Shown: piece by piece, positions 17,037-24,957 of the stretch
Position numbering within the stretch: position 1 is the first letter of the stretch
Layout: each line of letters starts with the position of its first letter
Position numbers and translations under genes: made by a program
NCBI GenBank assembly: GCA_021161675.1
Contig: JAGHAF010000108.1
Span: 1 to 45,731 of the forward strand
Length of the DNA stretch: 45,731 nucleotides
Source of the DNA: Planctomycetota bacterium
GTDB taxonomy: Bacteria > Planctomycetota > Brocadiia > SM23-32
Reading direction: 5' to 3'
Notes under the pieces: model-generated
The model's input: only the letters and a program-made list of their open reading frames with translations
What the model was told of the DNA's origin: nothing
The model's database searches: none

Positions 17037-17414
17037 TGGTGGAGGCGGCGGGAATTGAACCCGCGTCCCTATGTCCGTCCGCTGAAGCATCTACGCACAT
17101 AGTCAACCTACTTGGCGCTCTCGCCGGCGTGGCTCCGATTGACGGGACATCAAGCCGGCCAGCCCGTTTGCCCGGGTTTGCCGGGTTCCCCGCCTGCGAC
17201 CTGGCTGCGCCCTGGCGGGTACACCTGCTTCTCTTTCACCTTACGCCTGTCAGCAGGTCGGGCCGACGTAAGGTGCGGCCGCTTTTATGCGGCCATTGCG
17301 TATGCCGGTGTATTTTCGGCATTTTTGGTTTTGTCAGGGGTTTTACGAGGCCGCCTGACAACCTCGGTGCGCCACTTCAACGTCCGGGAGCATGGTCGAA
17401 ACCCTTTCGCCCCC
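17037..17414 (-). ncRNA. ssrA: Transfer-messenger RNA (tmRNA)
   Basis: A 378-base one-piece tmRNA. The 5' end GGGGGCG (17414-17408) pairs with the 3' CGCCTCC (17047-17041), giving a seven-base-pair acceptor stem with G3:U70, the alanine identity mark. CCA is encoded (17037-17040 as ACCA). The T-arm reads GGGTTCAATTCCC. The tag frame runs from 17320 to 17285: resume codon GCC and peptide AENTPAYAMAA followed by TAA. The stop sits in the loop of a GGCCGC/GCGGCC stem, as in other tmRNAs. It rescues stalled ribosomes with SmpB. It has its own strong promoter and terminator. Confidence 0.95.
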
Positions 17415-17430
17415 ACGGCGTTACATACGT

Positions 17431-17459
17431 ATTATACGTGTTTTTGCGCCAGCAGTCAA
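17431..17459 (-). promoter_or_regulatory. Strong sigma-70-like promoter of ssrA
   Basis: Minus strand: TTGACT (17459-17454), a 17-base spacer and a consensus TATAAT (17436-17431). The tmRNA 5' end at 17414 lies 16 bases after the -10. Confidence 0.85.
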
Positions 17460-17507
17460 CGTTTTGCGCCGGCCCGGCCGGGAGGACCAGGGGAGGGGGG
17501 CGTCTAC

Positions 17508-17536
17508 TTGACATCGGTGGCGCCGTTTGATAGTCT
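17508..17536 (+). promoter_or_regulatory. Promoter of tRNA-Asp
   Basis: TTGACA (17508-17513), a 17-base spacer, TAGTCT (17531-17536). It lies 19 bases before the tRNA and is divergent from the ssrA promoter. Confidence 0.6.
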
Positions 17537-17555
17537 CATCGTATGACAAAACGGC

Positions 17556-17632
17556 GGGGGCGTAGCTCAAATGGATAGAGCATCGGACTGTCGATCCGAA
17601 GGTTGGGAGTTCGAGTCTCCTCGCCCTCGCCA
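17556..17632 (+). tRNA. tRNA-Asp (GTC)
   Basis: A 77-base cloverleaf. The acceptor GGGGGCG (17556-17562) pairs with CGCCCTC, with one G-T pair. The D stem is GCTC/GAGC. The anticodon stem TCGGA/TCCGA holds loop CTGTCGA with anticodon GTC at 17590-17592. The T-loop is TTCGAGT and the discriminator base is G, as expected for Asp. CCA is encoded. Confidence 0.95.
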
Positions 17633-17640
17633 GCTAACCG

Positions 17641-17679
17641 GCGGCATGAACACGGGTTCCGAGTTCATGCCGCTTTTTT
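17641..17679 (+). terminator. Rho-independent terminator after tRNA-Asp
   Basis: A perfect 11-base inverted repeat (17641-17651 with 17663-17673) is followed immediately by six T residues (17674-17679). This is a textbook terminator. Confidence 0.93.
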
Positions 17680-17748
17680 GGGGTGTGTTGCGGTTTGTCT
17701 TCTTTCGAAGGTCTCGCCAGAAGCGCACCTTGGTCGGATGAGGTGGAA

Positions 17749-18849
17749 ATGGATTCCCGCGAGCGAGTCTTCCTGGCCTTGGACCACCAGATTCCGGATC
17801 GCATCCCGGTGGACTTCTGGGCGTCCGCCGGATGCCGGGCAAGGCTCGAAGCGGAATTCGGAATGCCCTACGATGCGTTCCTGGACGCTGCGGACGTGGA
17901 CTTCCGCTACGTGCCCGGTCCCGACTATATCGGGCCGCCGCTGGAGGGCGGTCCTGGTGGGACCACGTCGGATATCTGGGGGGTTCCACGTCGGACGGTC
18001 ACACTCGACGTCGGCGGGCACGTCGAGAAGTACCAGGAGGTCGTCGAGCCGCCGCTGGCCGGCGCCGCCACCGTGGATCAGATCGAGGATTACCCGCACT
18101 GGCCCTCGCCGGACTGGTTCGACTACGGCGTCCTGCGTGAGCAGTGCCAGCGGGCCAGGGATGCAGGGCGGGTCGCCGTTTTCATGGGCGACCGGCTCAA
18201 CCGCGTCGCCCAGCTCAAGCCGGCCATGTACATCCGCGGCGTTGACAATATCATGCTTGACATGGCCGCGCGCCCTGAGATGGCGCGGGCGCTGTTCGGC
18301 CGTATCCGGCGCTTCTACTCCGAGTATCTCGAACGGATACTTGGCGCGGCTGAGGGCGGGATTGACATCGTGCTGACCGGCGACGACTTCGGGGCGCAGC
18401 AGGGCCTGCTGATCTCGCCCGCGATGTGGGACGAGTTTCTGCGGGAAGGTTTTGCGCGCTATAACGCCATCGTCCGGTCGCACGGCGCTGTGGCCATGCA
18501 CCACACGTGCGGTTCCGTTGTGGACCTGATACCGCGTATGATGGACTGCGGCCTCCAGGTGCTGCAATCGCTCCAGCCGGAGGCGCGCGGCATGGAGCCG
18601 GGTCGGCTGAAGGCGAGCTTCGGGGATCGTCTCTCGTTCCAGGGGGGCGTGTCCATCCAGAGGACGCTTCCGCACGGCAGCCCGCAGGACGTGCGGCGCC
18701 ACGTGGGGGAGCTGGCCGAGTGCATGGGCGCCGGCGGCGGCTATATCTTCTGCACCGCGCACAACATCCAGGCCGACACGCCGATGAGAAACATTCGCGC
18801 GCTGCTGGATGCGTATCGCGATTACGGCAGTCCCGGCTCACAGTCCTGA
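17749..18849 (+). CDS. Uroporphyrinogen-decarboxylase-family protein (probable corrinoid-type methyltransferase)
   Basis: A 366-residue (beta-alpha)8 protein of the UroD/MtaA/CmuA superfamily. It starts 'MDSRERVFLALDHQIPDRIPVDFW', the usual N-terminus of UroD-like methyltransferases, and lacks the RQAGR motif of true HemE. It carries a zinc-type H-x-C in 'HHTCGS' (near residue 250) and a further Cys/His in 'FCTAHNIQADTP' (near 334), as in methylcobamide:thiol methyltransferases. 'LTGDDFGAQQG' is also typical of this branch. A methyl-transfer or demethylation role is therefore more likely than haem synthesis. ATG 17749 has GAGG five bases upstream. It heads a cluster with an amidohydrolase and a TIM-barrel isomerase. 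No corrinoid protein is encoded nearby. Confidence 0.83.
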   Translation: MDSRERVFLALDHQIPDRIPVDFWASAGCRARLEAEFGMPYDAFLDAADVDFRYVPGPDYIGPPLEGGPGGTTSDIWGVPRRTVTLDVGGHVEKYQEVVEPPLAGAATVDQIEDYPHWPSPDWFDYGVLREQCQRARDAGRVAVFMGDRLNRVAQLKPAMYIRGVDNIMLDMAARPEMARALFGRIRRFYSEYLERILGAAEGGIDIVLTGDDFGAQQGLLISPAMWDEFLREGFARYNAIVRSHGAVAMHHTCGSVVDLIPRMMDCGLQVLQSLQPEARGMEPGRLKASFGDRLSFQGGVSIQRTLPHGSPQDVRRHVGELAECMGAGGGYIFCTAHNIQADTPMRNIRALLDAYRDYGSPGSQS

Positions 18850-18964
18850 GCCCACCAGGCTGCCTATCGGCGTCATATTGCGAGCCCTATGCGGAACGGT
18901 TAGACTGCGCTTCGAGGCCGGCAAGGATACCGGCCGCCGTGAGGCAGAATCGGGAGGACGCGCG

Positions 18965-20560
18965 ATGATGCACTGGGGATTCTTCGACGCGCGCTGCACG
19001 GTGGGACGCCACGTGAGAATGCAGCCCGGCGGGCCTCACACCGCCGAGCACTTGCTCGCCGAGATGGATCGCTACGGCGTGGCCGAGGCGCTGGTCGTCG
19101 ACAGCCTCAGCCGGGAACATCACCCGCTTGACGGCAACCGGCGCGTGCTCGAAACCACCGCGCCCCACGCGCGCCTGCATCCGGCGTGGGCGGCCCTGCC
19201 TCCGGGCGCCGACGAGCAGCCGGCGCCCGAGGAATTTCTCCGCCAGATGCGCGCCCGCCGCGTCGGCGCGCTGTTTCTCTTCACGGGACAGTACAGGTTC
19301 GGCCTTTTCGACTGGGCCGTTGACGCCCTGCTGGAGCCCATGGCCGAGGCGCGCGTGCCCGTTTTCATCTGCCCCAACGTTATCGGGCCCGGACCCGGCG
19401 GGGACGACCGCACCGACCTGGGCGCTGTCGTTGCCCTCTGCCGGCGCCTGCCCGAGCTGCCGGTGATCGTCACGGAGTCCCGGATCCGCTACAGCCAGCG
19501 CATGATCTACCGCGCCCTCGACGCCTGCCCCAACCTGCGCATCGAGCTGAGCGGCTACTGGCTGCACCACGGCGTCGAGTACATCACTCGCCGGTGGGGC
19601 GCCGAGCGGCTCATCTTCGGCTCGAACTGGCCCAAGTTCGGCCACCACATGACCCTCACCACGCTCACCTGCGCCGACATAGATGACGAGGACAAACGCC
19701 AGATCGCCGGGGGCAACCTGCGCGAACTGATCCGCTGGTGCAGTCCGGAGCATCCGAGCGTAGAGTTTCCACCGCCCGAGGACGAATACGTCCAGTTCGG
19801 CCGAACCGGCGTGCGGCCAGCGGACATGGAGTTCCACGACTGCCACGGCCATCTCGGCCCCCGCGCCGCCACCTACCACCTTCCCGACTGCGACCTGGAC
19901 TCCATCGTCCGCCAGATGGACCGCCTGGGCGTGCAGAAGACCTGCGTCTTCAGCTTCGCCGGCGTCACCAGTGACGAGCGCTTCGGCAACGACATCGTCG
20001 CGGACGCCGTCCGCCGCTATCCCTCTCGCTTCGTGGGCTTCACACTTCTGAACCCCCATCGCGGCCGCGAAGGGATGCTCGATGAACTAGAGCGCTGTGC
20101 CGCCCTCGGCCTGCGCGGCATCAAGCTGATCCCCTATTACCAGGAGTATCCCGACGACGGCCCCATGCTCGAAGTCGCCGCACGGTGGGCGCACGAGCAT
20201 CGGCAGATCGTTCTCAACCACCATTGGGGCCCGCCTGAGCACCTCGAACGCCTGCTCGCCAGATACCCGGACGCCTGCTTTATCAACGGGCACACCACCC
20301 TCGGCTACGCCGACTTGATGCAGCGCTATCCGAACCTCTACATCTGCTCGTGCGCGCTGGTCCCGCCGCACGCGTGCGAGGACATGGTGGCGCGCATCGG
20401 CGCCGACCGTCTCCTGTTCGGCAGCGACATGGAGGACCTGCCCATCGCGTGGGGACTCGGGCCGATTCTATTCGCGCGCTTGCCAGTCGAGCAGAAGCGC
20501 ATGATACTCGGCGGCAACCTGCTGCGCCTGCTCGAGCGCTACTCTTTGCCGGAGGGATGA
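18965..20560 (+). CDS. Tandem amidohydrolase-2 family protein (first half degenerate)
   Basis: A 531-residue protein made of two metal-dependent TIM-barrel (amidohydrolase-2) halves. The second half, from about residue 288, has the HxH metal motif ('FHDCHGHLG'), a Lys strand ('IKLIPYY'), His ligands ('LNHHWGP', 'INGHTTLGY') and the Asp strand 'LLFGSDMED'. The first half matches the fold ('EALVVDSLSREH', 'LIFGSNWPK') but has 'FFDARCTVGRH' in place of HxH and Asn in place of the final Asp, so it is probably inactive or structural. The family hydrolyses or decarboxylates small carboxylates. ATG 18965 follows a GGGAGGA site. It lies 115 bases after the UroD-like gene and four bases before the next gene. 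Confidence 0.85.
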   Translation: MMHWGFFDARCTVGRHVRMQPGGPHTAEHLLAEMDRYGVAEALVVDSLSREHHPLDGNRRVLETTAPHARLHPAWAALPPGADEQPAPEEFLRQMRARRVGALFLFTGQYRFGLFDWAVDALLEPMAEARVPVFICPNVIGPGPGGDDRTDLGAVVALCRRLPELPVIVTESRIRYSQRMIYRALDACPNLRIELSGYWLHHGVEYITRRWGAERLIFGSNWPKFGHHMTLTTLTCADIDDEDKRQIAGGNLRELIRWCSPEHPSVEFPPPEDEYVQFGRTGVRPADMEFHDCHGHLGPRAATYHLPDCDLDSIVRQMDRLGVQKTCVFSFAGVTSDERFGNDIVADAVRRYPSRFVGFTLLNPHRGREGMLDELERCAALGLRGIKLIPYYQEYPDDGPMLEVAARWAHEHRQIVLNHHWGPPEHLERLLARYPDACFINGHTTLGYADLMQRYPNLYICSCALVPPHACEDMVARIGADRLLFGSDMEDLPIAWGLGPILFARLPVEQKRMILGGNLLRLLERYSLPEG

Positions 20561-20564
20561 GAAG

Positions 20565-21398
20565 ATGAGGTTGGGTGGTCCACTCTTTGAGAAGTATGAA
20601 ACCCCGAGCCAATGGGTCAGCGCCGTGCGCGCCGCCGGCTACCGCGCCGCGTCCTGCCCTGTGGGAACTGATGCGTCCACGCAGCGGCTCGAAGCCTATG
20701 CCGCGGCAGCCGCCAGAGAAGACATCGTAATCGCTGAGGTCGGCGCATGGAGCAATCCGCTGTCCCCGGACCAGGCGGAAAGAGCCGCCGCAGTCGAGAA
20801 GTGCAAAGCGTCTTTGCTGCTGGCCGAACGCATCGGCGCACGCTGCTGCGTCAATATCGCGGGGTCGCGCGGCGAGAAGTGGGACGGCCCGTCCGCGCTG
20901 GACCTGACCGACGAGACGTTCGAGATGATCGTGGAAACGGTCAGAGAAATTATTGACGATGTTCGTCCGAAGCGAACGTTCTATACGCTTGAGACCATGC
21001 CATGGATGTACCCCGACTCCACCGATGCCTATCTCTCTCTTCTCAAGGCCATCGACCGGCCGGGCTTTGCAGTTCATTTCGACCCCGTAAACCTGATATG
21101 CAGTCCGCAACGGTACTTTCGCAACGGTGAGATAATCAGGGACTTCGTGGCAAAACTCGGTGCGCACATCAAGTCGTGCCACGCAAAGGACATTCTGCTT
21201 CAGGGCCAGTTGACAGTTCACCTGGACGAAGTGACGCCGGGCTGCGGCCAACTTGATTACAGCGCCTTTCTTGGTGAACTTGCGAAGCTGCCGGGAGATA
21301 TTCCCGTCATGCTGGAGCATCTGCCGAATCCGGAGGACTACGCGGCGGCCGCGGATCACATCCGACAGGTCGGCGCGCAAGTGGGAGTCGCCCTATGA
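20565..21398 (+). CDS. Sugar phosphate isomerase/epimerase (xylose-isomerase-like TIM barrel)
   Basis: A 277-residue AP-endonuclease-2/xylose-isomerase-like barrel. Metal ligands are recognisable in order: 'AEVGAW' (Glu), 'YTLETMPW' (Glu), 'VHFDPVN' (Asp), 'SCHAKD' (His) and 'VMLEHLP' (Glu-His). Such enzymes isomerise or epimerise sugars, keto-sugars or inositol derivatives through a divalent metal. The start has GGAGGG eight bases upstream and lies four bases after the amidohydrolase stop, so the two genes are surely cotranscribed. The substrate is unknown, but the three-gene cluster suggests breakdown of a small methylated or carboxylated sugar-like compound. Confidence 0.85.
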   Translation: MRLGGPLFEKYETPSQWVSAVRAAGYRAASCPVGTDASTQRLEAYAAAAAREDIVIAEVGAWSNPLSPDQAERAAAVEKCKASLLLAERIGARCCVNIAGSRGEKWDGPSALDLTDETFEMIVETVREIIDDVRPKRTFYTLETMPWMYPDSTDAYLSLLKAIDRPGFAVHFDPVNLICSPQRYFRNGEIIRDFVAKLGAHIKSCHAKDILLQGQLTVHLDEVTPGCGQLDYSAFLGELAKLPGDIPVMLEHLPNPEDYAAAADHIRQVGAQVGVAL

Positions 21399-21489
21399 GC
21401 GCGTTCGCCATTACCGTTACCCGTCAAGCGGAAGCGGCATTGCTGCCCGTGGAAAACGTCGGCCAAATTGCCGATAGGAAAGGAGCGTC

Positions 21490-21732
21490 ATGGATATTCA
21501 GACGCTGACAAGGTTTTTCATGTGGTGTACAATCATAAACGGGGCCCTGTTTGTCCTGGGGGGCGCAATGTGCATGTTCGCCCCGGACTTTGTGTACCGG
21601 ACCCACAGCAAATGGTTTCCCATTCCCCGAGAGGCCTTCAACGTGGCTATTTACTCCTTCCTCGGGTTGTTCAAGATTGTCTTTCTCGTTTTCAATGTCG
21701 CTCCCTACGTGGCTCTGCTGATCGTCGGATAA
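21490..21732 (+). CDS. Small membrane protein, DUF6868-like
   Basis: An 80-residue protein with two hydrophobic segments (about 8-30 and 50-78). The pattern 'LTRFFMWCTIINGALF', 'VYRTHSKWFPIPREAFN' and 'FLGLFKIVFLVFNVAPY' matches my memory of DUF6868 proteins, small two-helix inner-membrane proteins of unknown function. The ATG has an AAGGAG site at ideal spacing. It sits just before an unknown helical protein with an eight-base gap, so they are probably cotranslated. Confidence 0.75.
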   Translation: MDIQTLTRFFMWCTIINGALFVLGGAMCMFAPDFVYRTHSKWFPIPREAFNVAIYSFLGLFKIVFLVFNVAPYVALLIVG

Positions 21733-21739
21733 GAGGGAA

Positions 21740-22171
21740 TTGCAGGCAGGCGTCCGCGAGAGGAAGAAATGGAGTGAAGGCTTGTCGGAACTGTGGTTGT
21801 CAGCGCTGAGAAAGGAGCACGAGAAGGCCAGGGCGGCGGGGGATCAGAAGCGTGTTGCGCAGCTTGAGGCCCAAGGAGCGGAGCGGCAGAGGCTAATGCA
21901 CAAGCAGGGCTTCAGCGCCGCGCCGGTGGACGACATTCTTGAGCAGATCGAGGACCGTCTGCCGGCGATCAAGCAGAAGGCCGGCGTGGACGCGGTCGTG
22001 TCAAAATGGGACAAGGACGCGCTGGCGAAGCGCTCGTCCGCCGAGCGTGTCGACGTGACTATGGAGCTGGTCGATGCGTTCAAGCCCAGCGAGAGACAGC
22101 CCAGAAGCGCCATCGAGATTCAGGAGCACAAGCCCATACCGCTGAGTCAGGCGGAGAACATCAGCGACTGA
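21740..22171 (+). CDS. Hypothetical helical protein
   Basis: A 143-residue, highly charged, probably all-helical protein without membrane segments. Features are 'ELWLSALRKEHEKARAAGDQKR', 'QGFSAAPVDDILEQIEDRLPAIK' and 'SAIEIQEHKPIPLSQAENI'. I do not recognise a named family. The start is probably TTG 21740 with GAGG just upstream; an in-frame stop at 21719 excludes a longer N-terminus and therefore a signal peptide in this frame. It follows the DUF6868-like gene by seven bases and may act with it. It ends 57 bases before the convergent 663-aa gene. Confidence 0.6.
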   Translation: MQAGVRERKKWSEGLSELWLSALRKEHEKARAAGDQKRVAQLEAQGAERQRLMHKQGFSAAPVDDILEQIEDRLPAIKQKAGVDAVVSKWDKDALAKRSSAERVDVTMELVDAFKPSERQPRSAIEIQEHKPIPLSQAENISD

Positions 22172-22227
22172 CGAAAAGACGGATGCCGCCAACCGGCTTC
22201 GAGTCGCCGACGTTGAGGATACTCCGG

Positions 22228-24219
22228 TCACCGCCGTGCTTTTGGGTCAGGCCTGCAATGACGGCACGCTTGATAATCAGCGCTTAACGCTTCCATTGCG
22301 CTGGCGAAGGCCGTAAGGTTTTCTTCGGTGATGCGGTCTCCCGAAGGACATCCTGCACGGTGAAAGACCCTCGACTGCCGGTTTGCAGGAAACAAGTCAA
22401 GCTGCCTGTTCTTCAATCTCGTCAGGTAGAGACTCCGAAGATCACCTTCGTCCAAGGATCGTGCTTTCTTCAACGTTGTGAAGGCGTTAAGCCAGGGTAG
22501 AGCACCAAAAAACCACCACAGAACAAGGACAATTGTGGCAAGGCATATTACCCAGACCTGCGCGCCGACGAAGATAGCGGTCAAAGTAAACGCTCCCACG
22601 ATTACGACCGGAATCAACACTAAGATCAAAGGCCCACCGTCTTCGCACCAAGCTCGCCCGTCCGGGAGGGTACGCCGCAGATCGTACCACGCCCGGGCTA
22701 TCGCCGCTTCTATCTTCTTATCCGCGTATTTCTCCAGAGTTTGCGGCATTTCCTTCAAGCTGTCCTCAGAGTCCCGGCTGGCTTTGGAAATGCGGTCCTG
22801 GCCAGTTTGCCCGATCTGCTTAAGCTCGGTTAGTCGCTTTTCAGCTGCCTTGCGAAACGCATCTATTTCCTGGCGTTGCGACTCGATCGAGCTGCGTGTC
22901 GCCAAGCCCTTCAGCCACTCAGAGGCGTCAAATTGGAACCATCCGTGCCTTTCTTCGTACTGCAGTTTGTCGAGGTCACTCCGAAATTCCTTTTTCAGCG
23001 TCTTCAACTTGGAGTGGTAGTTGATCAACTCCCCCTCGATTTGGGTCAGCCTCTCGCACCACCGCTCAGAGTCCTTCCGAGTCGGTTCCTCATATGCGAT
23101 TTTGGCCTGATCCAGACGAGCCAAGCTCCTTTTGGTGCGCTGGTGGATTATCTTTCGAGCCTGTTCAATCCCAAGCCTGGTGTTGGCCCGGTAGCGAGCC
23201 AGGAGTTTCCGTCTAAAGGTGTGCAGTGCCCTCCAATCTCGCTGCGAACCAACAGTTGGCCGTGGCGGTCCGGCGATGACGCTGAGCCAGCGGCTATCGC
23301 GCCACTGGGGTCCGAACGCGCAATCGCGGGCTGTTCTCGAATAGGAATCCCTGTGCTGCCTCACATGGTTTTTCACCGCGCTATCGATGCAAGGACGTTT
23401 TGACTGTACGTACTTGCTCACAGACTGGACAATACTGTCGGCGAGCCGACGAGCAGCAGCAACTTCCTCATCAGCAATCGTTCTGAGTTTGGATTCGCGC
23501 TTACTCGCCATCTTTGCCAGTTCCTCGGTCAACCTGTTCGTCTCCTGGTCTATGCGTTTCTTGGTATTTGTCAGACACTTAGCAAGACGCGCTTTCTCCG
23601 CCCTTAACTTCTCGCGTTCATCCCGTAATCTGCGACGAAGTATATCAGGTAACGGATTCTCAGCGATGGCCATTGCTATTTGGGCCAACGGTGAGAACAA
23701 ACGTGCGAGATTTTCGCGGTACGCGTCTATCTCATAGATCGGCGCACTGTTTATCGAATCTGTTATTACGCGAAACAGCTCATCGAGCGCCGTCTCAGCC
23801 TTCTCCCTATCGTAGAGGATGTTGGCGGATAGCTCTGCTGGTGGGAAGTTGACCTTCATCGCTTCCCCGTACCGCCTGTCTGCTTCCTGGTGCTCCTCAG
23901 AATCCTCGTATGCAATAAGGCCGTCCAACGAGAAATGAGTGATCACCCCAAAGTGGTGGGACGCATCTGCATGTTCGCCCGTTAACACCAGGCGGCGGGC
24001 CTCAATCACCTGCTCCCGGAGAAAGCCTTGGTGACCCTGTGAGAATTTGTGATGATGCAATATTGAGCCCCCGACGTCACAAAAGCCACCTCTGTCATCG
24101 TCTGGCTCGTACGCACCCTCCCTGGCGTTTTCCACTGGCAGGACTTCTCCTGCGCTTATCTTGTTTATGTAGGTCAGGATTCGTTCCACGAAGGATTCGT
24201 GGCATTCTCGACTTGGCAT
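22228..24219 (-). CDS. Unknown coiled-coil membrane protein with C-terminal Ada-like zinc motif
   Basis: A 663-residue protein of no family I can name. Residues 1-150 form a globular part rich in His and acidic residues ('FCDVGGSILHHHKFSQGHQ', 'LTGEHADASHHFGVITHFS'). Residues 190-560 are strongly charged and mostly coiled coil, with an aromatic insert near 305-335. Two membrane helices follow (about 565-615: 'LILVLIPVVIVGAF', 'VWVICLATIVLVLWWFF'). The tail has 'VFHRAGCPSGDRITEENLTAF' spacing and ends 'YQACRHCRP'. This resembles the Cys-rich Ada metal-binding module (F-H-R-x-x-C...Y-x-x-C-x-x-C-x-P). ATG 24219 lies two bases after the stop of a 49-codon ORF. Base composition is lower in GC than its neighbours, suggesting acquisition. 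Confidence 0.75.
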   Translation of the reverse strand: MPSRECHESFVERILTYINKISAGEVLPVENAREGAYEPDDDRGGFCDVGGSILHHHKFSQGHQGFLREQVIEARRLVLTGEHADASHHFGVITHFSLDGLIAYEDSEEHQEADRRYGEAMKVNFPPAELSANILYDREKAETALDELFRVITDSINSAPIYEIDAYRENLARLFSPLAQIAMAIAENPLPDILRRRLRDEREKLRAEKARLAKCLTNTKKRIDQETNRLTEELAKMASKRESKLRTIADEEVAAARRLADSIVQSVSKYVQSKRPCIDSAVKNHVRQHRDSYSRTARDCAFGPQWRDSRWLSVIAGPPRPTVGSQRDWRALHTFRRKLLARYRANTRLGIEQARKIIHQRTKRSLARLDQAKIAYEEPTRKDSERWCERLTQIEGELINYHSKLKTLKKEFRSDLDKLQYEERHGWFQFDASEWLKGLATRSSIESQRQEIDAFRKAAEKRLTELKQIGQTGQDRISKASRDSEDSLKEMPQTLEKYADKKIEAAIARAWYDLRRTLPDGRAWCEDGGPLILVLIPVVIVGAFTLTAIFVGAQVWVICLATIVLVLWWFFGALPWLNAFTTLKKARSLDEGDLRSLYLTRLKNRQLDLFPANRQSRVFHRAGCPSGDRITEENLTAFASAMEALSADYQACRHCRPDPKARR

Positions 24220-24221
24220 AA

Positions 24222-24371
24222 TCAATTCCCAAAGAATATTGTACGTACTCCCCCAGCCGTGCCCATCCACTCGCCCACCGCCATGGCGATGTGGCTTTGG
24301 TCTTCGCGCGGGTGGTGTGGCCGGCCATACTCATTCAGGTAACCGCGTAGGCGCCTACCAACCTGGGACAT
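24222..24371 (-). CDS. Small ORF (49 aa) directly upstream of the 663-aa gene
   Basis: ATG 24371 opens a 49-codon frame ending in TGA two bases before the start of the 663-aa gene. The peptide looks protein-like: 'MSQVGRRLRGYLNEYGRPHHP' followed by 'REDQSHIAMAVGEWMGTAGG'. The ribosome site is weak and an in-frame stop lies 10 codons upstream. The tight spacing suggests translational coupling and a joint role. It could instead be the remaining C-terminus of an eroded gene. No family recognised. Confidence 0.45.
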   Translation of the reverse strand: MSQVGRRLRGYLNEYGRPHHPREDQSHIAMAVGEWMGTAGGVRTIFFGN

Positions 24372-24440
24372 CTCGCGGTGCAGGATTACGGAGTTGATTC
24401 AGGCAGCAGAGATGTTTCGCTGTCCACCGCATTTGGGAAT

Positions 24441-24470
24441 GCCAACGGTCGGTGTTGGCGGTTTCTTTTT
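24441..24470 (+). terminator. Terminator-like hairpin without an obvious plus-strand gene
   Basis: GCCAAC (24441-24446) pairs with GTTGGC (24454-24459) and is followed by GGTTTCTTTTT on the plus strand. Both flanking genes are on the minus strand, so no visible gene uses it. Confidence 0.45.
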
Positions 24471-24534
24471 ATGCTAACGCGGGTGCCTTGAGACAAATCG
24501 CTGCAGCGGGAGCTTCGCCGTGAAGATGGAACGT

Positions 24535-24957
24535 TCAGGGATGTTCTCCGATCCAAGCGATCCGCTCTTCCAGCGCGCTGCCGGCCAGCGCGTTCAGCAA
24601 CCGCTGGTCGCAGGTGATCATTACCCCCTTGGTCTCTTCGGCCAGCGCGAGGTACAGACAGTCGTACACGGTCCGGCCCGTCCGCAACGCCAGTTGCAAC
24701 GCCGCCTCCACGAGTGGCTCTGCGGGTGCTATTCGCAACGGCAGGCTCAGCACGTCGTCGAGCAATTGAATGGCTTCCTGCTCGTCGATCTCCCCGCGGC
24801 GATGACGCTTCCAGATGACGTTGGCGAACTCAAGATAGATGAGGTCCGGCGCGTGCAGTTCGCGGTCGGAGATGAACAAGGCCCGCGCAACGTCAGCGTG
24901 CTCTTCCTGAAAAAATGCGGCGGCCACTACGCTGGCATCGAGAACACAAGCCATCAT
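24535..24957 (-). CDS. vapC: VapC-type PIN domain ribonuclease toxin
   Basis: A 140-residue PIN domain with the expected acidic residues: D in 'VLDASVV' (near 7), E in 'YLEFANV' (near 44), D in 'VYDCLYLALAE' and D in 'ITCDQRLL'. VapC toxins are magnesium-dependent RNases that cut tRNA or rRNA when free of antitoxin. The start overlaps the antitoxin stop as ATGA, the usual coupling in toxin-antitoxin operons. Target RNA unknown. Confidence 0.9.
   Translation of the reverse strand: MMACVLDASVVAAAFFQEEHADVARALFISDRELHAPDLIYLEFANVIWKRHRRGEIDEQEAIQLLDDVLSLPLRIAPAEPLVEAALQLALRTGRTVYDCLYLALAEETKGVMITCDQRLLNALAGSALEERIAWIGEHP

Noticed and set aside
18887..20059. 390-codon minus-strand frame opposite the amidohydrolase
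   Set aside because: Antisense shadow; the plus strand has clear motifs and a ribosome site.
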